Shown here: one piece after another, positions 6,623 through 12,898 of the stretch
How the letters are laid out: every line of letters starts with the position of its first letter
How positions within the stretch are numbered: the stretch's first letter is position 1
DNA from: Gemmatimonadota bacterium
GTDB taxonomy: Bacteria > Gemmatimonadota > Gemmatimonadetes > Gemmatimonadales > GWC2-71-9
Length of the DNA: 16,105 nucleotides
Assembly (NCBI GenBank): GCA_003221085.1
Contig: QHUD01000181.1
Coordinates: 1 to 16,105, forward strand
Direction of reading: 5' to 3'
The notes under the pieces: model-generated
Told to the model about the DNA's origin: nothing
The model's input: the letters and a program-made list of their open reading frames with translations, nothing else
Database searches by the model: none
Program-made: the position numbers and the translations under genes

Positions 6623-8450
6623 ACTCCACCCGCCGGTCGAGCAGCTTGAGCTGAGCCCACGTCGCCCCGAAGAGCACGGCGAAGAGGAGCAGCGCCAGCG
6701 CGCTCGCATCGCCGAACTGCTGCCTCTCCCAGGCGATCCGGTAAATGTGATACGCGATCAGGTCGGTGGCGCCGAGCGGCCCGCCGCCCGTCAGCACCAT
6801 GACGAGCGCCAACACCTGGAACCCGCCGATGATCCCGGTCACCAGCACGAACACCGTCACCGGCGCGAGCAGCGGGAACGTCACCCGCCGGAAGCGCTGC
6901 CAGGCGTTCGCGCCGTCCACGCGCGCGGCGTCAAGGTAAGTCTGGGGGATCGCCCGGAGCCCCGCGAGGAACACCGTCAGCTGGTAGCCCAGGTGGATCC
7001 AGACGGACACGAGCATCACCGCGGCAAGCGCCGTTTTGGGATCCCCGAGCCAGTTGACCGGGCCGAGCCCGGCGCGCGTGAGCAGCTGATTGAGTAACCC
7101 GAAATCGGGGTGGTACATCCACTGCCACACGAGGGCAATCGCAACGACCGAGGAGGCGTAGGGCAACAAGAAGAACGCGCGCAACGCGGACGTCGCCGCG
7201 CCGGACCCGCGTCGTCCGATGATGACCGCGAGGCCGAGCGCGAGCGTCATCGACGCCGGCACGTACAGGGCGTACACCAGCGTCCGGCCGAGCGCCGACC
7301 AGACGAGCGGGTCCCGGAAGACCCGGCCGTAGTTCGCGAGCGCGACGAAGGCTCGCGTCGGCTCGATCGGGCTCCAGCGGTGCAGCGACACGTACACCAC
7401 CAGGAGCAGCGGCGCGAACGAGAACGCGGCGAGGTGGAGCGCGGAGGGGGCGAGGAATCCCCAGGCGGCCACGGTTTCGCGGCGCTGCCTGGGGGCGGTC
7501 GCGGTGCTCCAGGCGGCCAACAGGGCGCCCAGCGGGCCCAGCGCCGCCAGCCCGAGCAAGACCGGCAGCCAGACTGCCGTGCCGGCCTCCCCCTCCCCGG
7601 GCCGCGCCCGCAGCTCGACCCAGCGCCCGGGCGCGAGGCGCACAGCCACGGCGGCTCGCACGGCGCCGCCTGCGGCGCGACGCCACGCCGTCGAGGGCCC
7701 CGAGTCTCCCGGCACGATTTCGGCGCCCCGGGCGAGCGTCGCAAGACCCGCGGGCGCACTGCGAATCTCCGGTACCCGCGCCGCGGCTTCCTGCATCAGG
7801 AGCCGCGTGTCGTACAGCCAGCGATCGGTCGCGTCGGCCGCGGCACCCCGCACGTCGGCGAACACCGCCACGCCGAACAGCGCGGCCACGACGCCGTATG
7901 GCCCGATGCTCTGGCGCCATGCGTGGCGCGGTCTGCCGATCGCCCCCAGGCTCTGCGTGCCCGCGACGAGAAGGAGCAGCAGGGCACCGAGCGACCAGGT
8001 GGAGACCGGCCACGTTCCCGCGTCAGCCCGGGCGGCAACGGCGCCAACCACGTCCCAGCCGTCGCGATCAAGCAGCGGCGCGAGCGCCGCCTCGCCGGTC
8101 CAGCGGACCGCGACCTCCCGTCGCAGTTGCTGCAGCGCCGCGGCGCCGAGCGGAGGAGCGGTGGCACGTATCAGCGGGGCGGTCGCGTGATAGATCTCGA
8201 ATCGTCCGGAGAACCCCGGCAGCTCCTCGAGGGCCCGGGCGCGGATGAGGAGCTGCGGGAGATCGTATCCGGCCCCGCGCCGCGCGACCGGCGTGACGAT
8301 CGTGAGATACGCCGCCGCGGCCGTCGCATCACGCGCCGCGAGCGTGCGCTCGTACCCGCTTTGCGCCCGTTGGGCGAGAGCGAGCAGCAACAGAGCGCCG
8401 GCGGACATCGCGAAGAGCACCCCGGCGCGCCACCGCGCCAGCGGGCTCAT
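6615..8450 (-). CDS. MalF/UgpA-type ABC permease with a ~320-residue N-terminal sensor-like extension
   Basis: 611 residues; a normal subunit of this type has about 290-320. The last ~285 residues are a canonical first permease: helices near 330-355, 388-411, 424-445, 475-497, 528-555 and 583-603, with the EAA loop at about 504-527 (YLDAARVDGANAWQRFRRVT). Before it lie four further hydrophobic segments at about 10-27, 150-167, 184-199 and 293-314. These bracket two soluble stretches, about 28-148 and 200-290, that look extracytoplasmic (FSGRFEIYHATAPLI; ALRTL-like LATLARGAEIVPGD; PGRWVELRARPG). This is the layout of a tandem membrane sensor. I do not recognise the soluble domains by sequence; they resemble small sensor folds only loosely. 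The frame is continuous and codon use looks uniform, so it is a genuine fusion. The ATG overlaps the binding-protein stop (ATGA). Confidence 0.88.
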   Translation of the reverse strand: MSPLARWRAGVLFAMSAGALLLLALAQRAQSGYERTLAARDATAAAAYLTIVTPVARRGAGYDLPQLLIRARALEELPGFSGRFEIYHATAPLIRATAPPLGAAALQQLRREVAVRWTGEAALAPLLDRDGWDVVGAVAARADAGTWPVSTWSLGALLLLLVAGTQSLGAIGRPRHAWRQSIGPYGVVAALFGVAVFADVRGAAADATDRWLYDTRLLMQEAAARVPEIRSAPAGLATLARGAEIVPGDSGPSTAWRRAAGGAVRAAVAVRLAPGRWVELRARPGEGEAGTAVWLPVLLGLAALGPLGALLAAWSTATAPRQRRETVAAWGFLAPSALHLAAFSFAPLLLVVYVSLHRWSPIEPTRAFVALANYGRVFRDPLVWSALGRTLVYALYVPASMTLALGLAVIIGRRGSGAATSALRAFFLLPYASSVVAIALVWQWMYHPDFGLLNQLLTRAGLGPVNWLGDPKTALAAVMLVSVWIHLGYQLTVFLAGLRAIPQTYLDAARVDGANAWQRFRRVTFPLLAPVTVFVLVTGIIGGFQVLALVMVLTGGGPLGATDLIAYHIYRIAWERQQFGDASALALLLFAVLFGATWAQLKLLDRRVEYG

Positions 8451-9655
8451 CGGGTGGTCCCCAGCTGCCGGTCAATTTCACGTGCGGTGGCACGCACTGC
8501 CAGCGCGGGATCGACGTCGCCCGTGGCGACGCGTTCCATCAGGTCCGAGAGCTCGGCCTCTACCTCACGCCACAAGGCAACGCGCGCCCCCCACGCCGGC
8601 CGGCCGTGCGCGGCGGCGCGGAGGAATACCGCCTGCCAGCCGGGCGTGTCGGCCGCCACCAGCCCTTGGGCGGCCGACGTGACAGCGGGCAGCTCGATCC
8701 CGGCATCGCCGCGTGCCGCGTCGGCCAGTGAGTCGGTGAGATCGGCCGCGAGTTCTACCGCAGCCTTGCGGCGCAGCGCGCGTGCCGGAACCGCATATCC
8801 GGTGGCGTACAGTAGGGTGGCGGGCAGCACGCCGGCACGATGCGGGATGGGCGCGAATCCCACCCGCACGCGGCCCGCCGCAGCCGACGCGCGGAGGTCG
8901 CGAACCGCGTCGCGGCCCACCGTCATGAACGCCACACGGCCGGCGGCAAACAGGCGGGCAATCTCGACGCCCGAGTCGCCCGTGTCGTGAGGCCGTGGTG
9001 CCACGCCCCAACGCGTCACCCAGGCAGCGTACCAGCGGATCGCCGCGAGGGTGGCCGGCGCATCGAGGCACCCGGAGGCGCGCCGGACGCCCCACTGGTC
9101 GATACGCCCGTCGCCGTCGCGGTCGCGTGTGAGCCGCCGCGCCGTCCGCAGGAAATCGTCCCACGTCCAGTCCTCGGTCGGATACGCGATCCCGGCACGG
9201 TCCAACAAATCCCGATTGTACGCGACCATGACTGGTGCGTAGCCTCTGGGGAGCGCATAGAGCGCTTGACCGCGACGGAAAATCGCAAGGACCTCGGGAT
9301 CGTAGCGGGCGAGGTCGACGCCGACGCGGGCCAGATACGGGGCGAGATCGAGCGCTCCTCCCCGGTCTACGAGGGCGGGCACGTCCACATCGTCGAGCTG
9401 GAAGACATCGGGAAGCGAATCACCCACCGTCGCCGCGAGCAGGACCCGACGGTACTCTGCCTGGGATGTCGCGGCGGTGTGCTGCACTACGTCCAGCCCC
9501 GGGTGCCGGGCACGATACGGTGTGAGCAGCTGGTTTTCGATCTGCGCGGCCGTGCTGTCTGCCCGGTGGAGCAGCATGACGGCCGACCCCGGCGCAGCGG
9601 CGCAGCCCGAGCACAGGAGGCAGCACGCGAAACGCACAGCCAGCGCGCGGCTCAC
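8447..9655 (-). CDS. Sugar-binding lipoprotein, extracellular solute-binding protein family 1
   Basis: 402 residues from GTG 9655 (GGGAG lies 10 bases upstream, inside the ATPase gene). The N-terminus has a lipoprotein signal with Cys18 in LLCSGC; the -3 residue is Cys rather than Leu, so the lipobox is slightly off. Family features: the LPDVFQLDDVDV strand near 81-92, LYALPRGYAPVMVAYNRDLLDRAGI near 132-156 and YPTEDWTWDDFLRTARRL near 159-175, followed by a DRDGDGRIDQWG calcium-like loop near 178-189 that is common in this family. The protein captures a carbohydrate outside the membrane and delivers it to the two permeases encoded downstream. Translation is coupled on both sides: the start overlaps the ATPase stop (GTGA) and the stop overlaps the permease start (ATGA). 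The ligand cannot be read from sequence; the neighbouring glycosidase suggests a galactoside or galactose. Confidence 0.93.
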   Translation of the reverse strand: MSRALAVRFACCLLCSGCAAAPGSAVMLLHRADSTAAQIENQLLTPYRARHPGLDVVQHTAATSQAEYRRVLLAATVGDSLPDVFQLDDVDVPALVDRGGALDLAPYLARVGVDLARYDPEVLAIFRRGQALYALPRGYAPVMVAYNRDLLDRAGIAYPTEDWTWDDFLRTARRLTRDRDGDGRIDQWGVRRASGCLDAPATLAAIRWYAAWVTRWGVAPRPHDTGDSGVEIARLFAAGRVAFMTVGRDAVRDLRASAAAGRVRVGFAPIPHRAGVLPATLLYATGYAVPARALRRKAAVELAADLTDSLADAARGDAGIELPAVTSAAQGLVAADTPGWQAVFLRAAAHGRPAWGARVALWREVEAELSDLMERVATGDVDPALAVRATAREIDRQLGTTR

Positions 9656-10722
9656 CGCATCCGCGCTCCCGCTGCATCGAACAAGTGCAGCTGCCGGCGG
9701 TCGAGCTTCACACCCACCCGGTCACCGGGGCGGAGGTCCGGGATGCCGTGCAGCCGCGCCACGAGCGCTTGGCCATTCGCGTCGAGCCGGACGATCGTGT
9801 CCGGGCCGAGCGGTTCGACGCCGCGTACGTCGGCCGCTCCGACTCCCTGATCGGGCGCGACGAGGCTCACGTGCTCGGGCCGCACGCCGAGATAGATCTC
9901 GCCTTCGTAGCGCTCGAGCGGCACCGGCACAGACCATGTGCCGCAATCCACGACGCCGCCCTCGTCCCCCGTGCTTCTTCCCCTGCCCTTGAGGAGGTTC
10001 ATCCCTGGGTTCCCGATGAAGCGGGCGACGAAGACGTCTTCCGGCCGCCCATACAGCTCGGCGGGCGTCCCGACCTGGCGGAGTCGCCCCCGTTCGAGGA
10101 CGGCGATCCGCTGGCCCATCGCCATCGCCTCGACCTGATCGTGGGTCACATACACGACGGTCGTACGAAGGGCACGGTGCAGCTCGAGCAGCTCGGCGCG
10201 GAGCTCGCTGCGCAGGGTGGGCTCGAGGTGCGAGAGCGGCTCGTCCAGCAGGAAGACCTGCGGCTCGCGCACCAGGGCGCGGCCCAGCGCGACGCGCTGC
10301 CGCTCGCCACCCGAGAGCTCTCCCGGCCGGCGGTCGAGCAGGGTCCCGAGCCCCAGACGCTCCGCCGCCTGCTGCACCCGACGGGTGATCTCGGCCGCCG
10401 GCACGCGCCGCACCTCGAGCCCGAAGGCGATGTTGCGCCGCACGGTGAGGTGGGGATACAGCGCGTATGTCTGGAACACCATCGCGACGTCGCGCGCCGC
10501 GGGCTCGAGGCGGGTGACGTCACGGCCGTCGAGCAGGACCTCGCCGGCGCTCGGCTCCTCCAGCCCGGCGATACAGCGGAGCAGAGTGGTCTTCCCGCAG
10601 CCCGAGGGTCCGAGCAGCACGAAGAACTCGCCGTCGCTCACCTCGAGCGACACCTCCTCGAGAGCCGGCCGGCCATGGGGGTCGTACCGCTTGGCGAGGC
10701 GGCGGAGGGTGACCGACGCCAC
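9652..10722 (-). CDS. Sugar ABC transporter ATPase, MalK/UgpC/MsmX type
   Basis: 356 residues from GTG 10722; no clear ribosome site precedes it, and translation may depend on the small ORF ending 17 bases upstream. Walker A GPSGCGKT at 38-45, Q84 in MVFQTYALYPH, signature LSGGERQRVALGRAL from 136, Walker B VFLLDE with D160/E161, and H194 in VYVTHDQVEAM are all intact. The D-loop reads SHLEPTLR, with Glu in place of the usual Asp. The C-terminal ~115 residues form the TOBE/OB regulatory domain typical of sugar-importer ATPases (YLGVRPEHVSL, GDRVGVKLD, QLHLFD). It powers the importer encoded by the three genes downstream. These ATPases sometimes serve several importers, but here the ATPase gene is physically part of the operon. 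Confidence 0.95.
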   Translation of the reverse strand: MASVTLRRLAKRYDPHGRPALEEVSLEVSDGEFFVLLGPSGCGKTTLLRCIAGLEEPSAGEVLLDGRDVTRLEPAARDVAMVFQTYALYPHLTVRRNIAFGLEVRRVPAAEITRRVQQAAERLGLGTLLDRRPGELSGGERQRVALGRALVREPQVFLLDEPLSHLEPTLRSELRAELLELHRALRTTVVYVTHDQVEAMAMGQRIAVLERGRLRQVGTPAELYGRPEDVFVARFIGNPGMNLLKGRGRSTGDEGGVVDCGTWSVPVPLERYEGEIYLGVRPEHVSLVAPDQGVGAADVRGVEPLGPDTIVRLDANGQALVARLHGIPDLRPGDRVGVKLDRRQLHLFDAAGARMR

Positions 10723-10739
10723 CGAGGTCTAGTCGCCGC

Positions 10740-10895
10740 TCAGAGCGCCGCGATCTGGCGGAGCAGTTCGGCGTCGTCACGCCGGGCCCCAAGCTCCGTG
10801 CCGGCGCGCTCGAACGCGTCAAAGTCCTCGCTGAAGGCGCAGTTATCGGCCGCGACGCCGACGCGCGGCTCGGCGCCAGCGGAGGTGACAGTCAC
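10740..10895 (-). CDS. Small unknown protein at the head of the importer operon
   Basis: 51 codons from GTG 10895, preceded by AGGAG at 10904-10908 with an 8-base gap, which is one of the better ribosome sites here. Third codon positions are nearly all G or C, as in the neighbouring genes. The protein is acidic, with one cysteine (DNCAFSEDF) and a helical C-terminal part (FERAGTEL, DDAELLRQIAAL); it has no membrane helix or signal peptide. I do not recognise it. It ends 17 bases before the ATPase gene on the same strand, so it could be a real small protein or a leader ORF that couples translation. A remnant of a longer gene is also possible. The open frame extends further upstream without a start as good as this one. 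Confidence 0.45.
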   Translation of the reverse strand: MTVTSAGAEPRVGVAADNCAFSEDFDAFERAGTELGARRDDAELLRQIAAL

Positions 10896-11073
10896 AAGGG
10901 TCACTCCTAGGTGTGAGCCGGGAGGCGGAACGGATCGCGCCTCTCCGGTGTTAGCACCGTACACAATGTCATCGCACACGACCCGGCGGGCAACCCGCGC
11001 CGTTTGAAATCGGCTTGCGGGCGGTGCATCTTATCCGCGGCCCGCCACCCCGCATCAGAAGGAGTGGCCGACG
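10896..11073. promoter_or_regulatory. Divergent intergenic region between importer operon and superoxide dismutase
   Basis: This is the only non-coding gap of any size in the window (178 bases) and must hold the promoters for both directions. On the plus strand TTGAAA (11004-11009) could be a -35 element, with TCTTAT (11029-11034) as a poor -10 at 19-base spacing. On the minus strand a TGCTAAC near 10950 resembles a weak extended -10. A short GC hairpin, GCGGG-CAA-CCCGC, lies at 10986-10998. None of these elements is convincing alone. Confidence 0.4.
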
Positions 11074-11138
11074 ATGGCACAGGTGAAGGAACGGACGAAC
11101 GGTCAGACCGCGAAGGAGCGGACCATGGCGCACACGCT
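11058..11138 (+). repeat. Three imperfect 27-bp tandem copies spanning the sodA start
   Basis: GAAGGA recurs at 11058, 11085 and 11112, exactly 27 bases apart. Copies two and three agree at roughly 17 of 27 positions by eye; copies one and two agree mainly in their first half. Copies one and three each carry a Shine-Dalgarno sequence followed by ATG. Copies two and three encode the repeated KERT in the N-terminal extension. Confidence 0.55.
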
Positions 11139-11745
11139 GCCGCCGCTGCCATACGATTTCGGGGCCCTGGAGCCCTACATCGACACCCAGACGATGCAGA
11201 TCCACCACGACAAGCACCACCAGGCGTACGTAAACAACCTCAACGCGGCGCTGGACAAACATCCCGAGCTGCATAAGAAGACGCTCGAGGACCTGCTGCG
11301 CGGAATCAGCAGCGTCCCGGAAGACATCCGCACGACGGTACGCAACAACGGCGGCGGTCATCACAATCACTCGCTGTTCTGGACGATCATGGCCCCGGCC
11401 GGTAAGGGCGGAGGCGGCGAGCCGAGCGGCGCACTGGCCGACGCGATCAAGAAGACCTTCGGAGGCTTCGCCCCGTTCAAGGAGCAGGTGTCCACGGCCG
11501 GCACGACGCGATTCGGGAGCGGCTGGGCATGGCTGGCCGTCGCAGGCGGCAAGCTCGAAATCTTCAGCAGCGCGAACCAGGACAGCCCGCTGATGGACGG
11601 GAAGATTCCCGTGCTCGGGCTCGACGTGTGGGAGCACGCCTACTACCTCAAGTATCAGAACCGGCGACCGGACTACATCGCGGCGTGGTGGAACGTGGTG
11701 AATTGGAGCGAAGTGGCAAAACGGTACGAAGCCGCGAAGAAATAG
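11074..11745 (+). CDS. sodA: Superoxide dismutase, Mn type
   Basis: 223 residues from ATG 11074, or 206 from ATG 11125; both starts have AAGGAG upstream (9- and 6-base gaps). The shorter form begins MAHTLPPLPYDFGALEP, the usual family N-terminus. In its numbering the metal ligands are H27 (MQIHHDKHH), H82 (GGGHHNHSLFW), D167 and H171 (DVWEHAYY). The GGH-NH motif, FGSGWAWL and Q152 in ANQDSPLMDG point to manganese rather than iron. It converts superoxide to hydrogen peroxide and oxygen, normally in the cytoplasm. The extra 17 residues of the long form contain a repeated KERT motif and do not look like a signal peptide. It is a single-gene unit, ending 2 bases before the convergent CPXCG gene. 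Confidence 0.96.
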   Translation: MAQVKERTNGQTAKERTMAHTLPPLPYDFGALEPYIDTQTMQIHHDKHHQAYVNNLNAALDKHPELHKKTLEDLLRGISSVPEDIRTTVRNNGGGHHNHSLFWTIMAPAGKGGGGEPSGALADAIKKTFGGFAPFKEQVSTAGTTRFGSGWAWLAVAGGKLEIFSSANQDSPLMDGKIPVLGLDVWEHAYYLKYQNRRPDYIAAWWNVVNWSEVAKRYEAAKK

Positions 11746-11747
11746 GT

Positions 11748-12002
11748 TCAGCCGTCGAGCGGCTCCGTGAACACGTCGGCGCTGCCGTCCGCCGCGTAGC
11801 GGACCGTGACTCGCCAGGGCCGACAGCAGACCTGGCAGTCTTCCACGTATTCCTGAAGCGGGCCCCCGCCCGGGTCGAGGCCGAGCTCGTTCGCCTCCCC
11901 GCAGTGGGGACAAACGACGACCACCTCGGTCTCGGTGGTGCCGTCGCCGAGCGGAAAGTCCTCGTCGTCGAGAGGGTCGAGTTCGGAAGGATCGGCAATC
12001 AT
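11748..12002 (-). CDS. CPXCG-motif cysteine-rich small protein
   Basis: 84 residues from ATG 12002. The N-terminal 25 residues are acidic, followed by a zinc-ribbon-like arrangement: C31 and C34 (CPHCGE), then C56, C59 and C60 (DCQVCCRPW), ending in beta strands (WRVTVRYAADG). This matches the widespread bacterial CPXCG cysteine-rich protein family, of about 60-90 residues, whose function is unknown; metal binding is the expected property. Its ATG overlaps the stop of the HisN-like gene by four bases (ATGA), so the two are co-translated, and it is the last gene of that transcript. The longer open frame reaching 12149 lies inside the phosphatase gene and is not credible. Confidence 0.88.
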   Translation of the reverse strand: MIADPSELDPLDDEDFPLGDGTTETEVVVVCPHCGEANELGLDPGGGPLQEYVEDCQVCCRPWRVTVRYAADGSADVFTEPLDG

Positions 12003-12766
12003 GAGGGTCTGAGAATCTTCAATATTGTCTCTTGAAGCAAGCCATTGGAGGTCACGAGACTCGTCGCGTACGTCGAGCGCTCGCCGCTCAGGCTGGTGGC
12101 ACGGCCGCCCGCCTCCTCCACGATGACCTGGAGGGCCGCGATGTCCCACGGGTGCATCACGGGGTCGACGGCGATCTCACCCGCCCCTTCTGCCACAAGC
12201 ATGTGCTGGTAGAAGTCGCCGAACCCGCGCGTGCGCTCGACCCGGGCGATCAGCCCCGCGATTCCCGGCGGCGGGCCCGCTTCGCCGGGACCGAGGTTGC
12301 CATGGAACAACATGGCGTGCTCGAGTGACTCGATCCGCGACACGGCGATGCGTCGCCCGTCGCGAAACGCGCCGCTGCCTCGCGCCGCGTGCCAGCGGGC
12401 TGCCAGGGCCGGCGCGCTCACGACGCCCGCCACTACCTCGCCACCGGTCTCGATCGCCAACAGGGTCGCGAACACCGGAATGCCTCGCACGAAGTTTCGT
12501 GTGCCGTCGATCGGATCGATAATGAGCCGCGTCTCGGCGGTTCCCGCAGCTTCGCCTTCCTCTTCGCCCAGCACACCCAGCTCAGGGTGTTTTTCGCGCA
12601 CCAGCTTGCGGGCCATCGCTTCGATCGCCTGGTCCGCTTCCGTGACGGGGCTCAGATCCGGCTTCTCCGCCACGCGCAGTCCGGCAGCGCGAAACCAGCG
12701 CCGCGCGAGCTTGTCGGCGCGATCAGCGAGCTCGGTAAGCAACGGGAGCCAGTCGGCGGGAGCCAT
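11999..12766 (-). CDS. hisN: Inositol-monophosphatase-family phosphatase, probably histidinol-phosphatase
   Basis: 255 residues from ATG 12766. The longer open frame runs through the tRNA and is rejected. Metal-site residues of the family are present: E68/E69 (LGEEEGE), D84, I85-like backbone and D87 (IDPIDGTRNF), and D208 (HPWDIAALQVIVEEAGG). The IDGTRNFVRGIPVFATLLAI stretch resembles HisN-type histidinol-phosphatases more than SuhB or CysQ, so I infer histidinol phosphate hydrolysis in histidine synthesis. Other substrates of the superfamily (inositol phosphate, PAP) cannot be excluded. No his genes are nearby. The start has no good ribosome site and lies 16 bases after the 3' end of tRNA-Ala, which suggests a shared transcript. 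The stop overlaps the CPXCG gene. Confidence 0.82.
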   Translation of the reverse strand: MAPADWLPLLTELADRADKLARRWFRAAGLRVAEKPDLSPVTEADQAIEAMARKLVREKHPELGVLGEEEGEAAGTAETRLIIDPIDGTRNFVRGIPVFATLLAIETGGEVVAGVVSAPALAARWHAARGSGAFRDGRRIAVSRIESLEHAMLFHGNLGPGEAGPPPGIAGLIARVERTRGFGDFYQHMLVAEGAGEIAVDPVMHPWDIAALQVIVEEAGGRATSLSGERSTYATSLVTSNGLLQETILKILRPS

Positions 12767-12782
12767 GGAGTCGGAAGTTGAA

Positions 12783-12855
12783 TGGAGCGGATGGGATTCG
12801 AACCCACGACCCCCTGGTTGCAAACCAGGTGCTCTCCCAACTGAGCTACCGCCCC
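12783..12855 (-). tRNA. tRNA-Ala (anticodon UGC)
   Basis: 73 bases folding as a full cloverleaf. The acceptor GGGGCGG pairs with CCGCTCC and includes G3:U70, the alanine identity pair. The D arm is GCTC-AGTTGGGA-GAGC. The anticodon stem is CCTGG/CCAGG with loop TTTGCAA (anticodon TGC). The variable loop is GGGTC, the T arm is GTGGG-TTCGAAT-CCCAT, and the discriminator base is A73. The CCA end is not encoded (TTC follows). A run of nine Gs (on this strand) covers the first four bases of the tRNA and the five before it. Confidence 0.97.
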
Positions 12856-12889
12856 CCCCCACGAAAATAGGGATGGAGCAGCCGTCTCG

Positions 12890-12898
12890 GTACTATAC
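12890..12898. promoter_or_regulatory. Possible two-way -10 element between tRNA-Ala and tupA
   Basis: GTACTATAC reads TACTAT on the plus strand, ending 8 bases before ATG 12905, and TATAGT on the minus strand, about 37 bases before the tRNA. It is the only AT-rich spot in the 43-base gap. No good -35 element is seen in either direction. Confidence 0.4.

Noticed and set aside
7110..8990. 626-codon open frame antisense to the permease and binding protein
   Set aside because: It is Arg/Gly/Gln-rich low-complexity sequence crossing two real genes on the other strand.
9087..9124. DRDGDGRIDQWG in the binding protein as a second dockerin-like tail
   Set aside because: This loop is internal and common in family 1 solute-binding proteins. 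It is not a C-terminal module.
10986..10998. GCGGG-CAA-CCCGC hairpin as a terminator or operator
   Set aside because: The stem is only five pairs with no T-run, and such short GC palindromes are expected by chance in this DNA.
9685..11007. 440-codon open frame antisense to the importer ATPase
   Set aside because: The ATPase on the minus strand has every ABC motif. The antisense frame shows none and runs on through the divergent promoter region.
12767..12862. 5' extension of the hisN-like frame to 12862
   Set aside because: It would translate the tRNA-Ala gene. The family-like N-terminus begins at ATG 12766.
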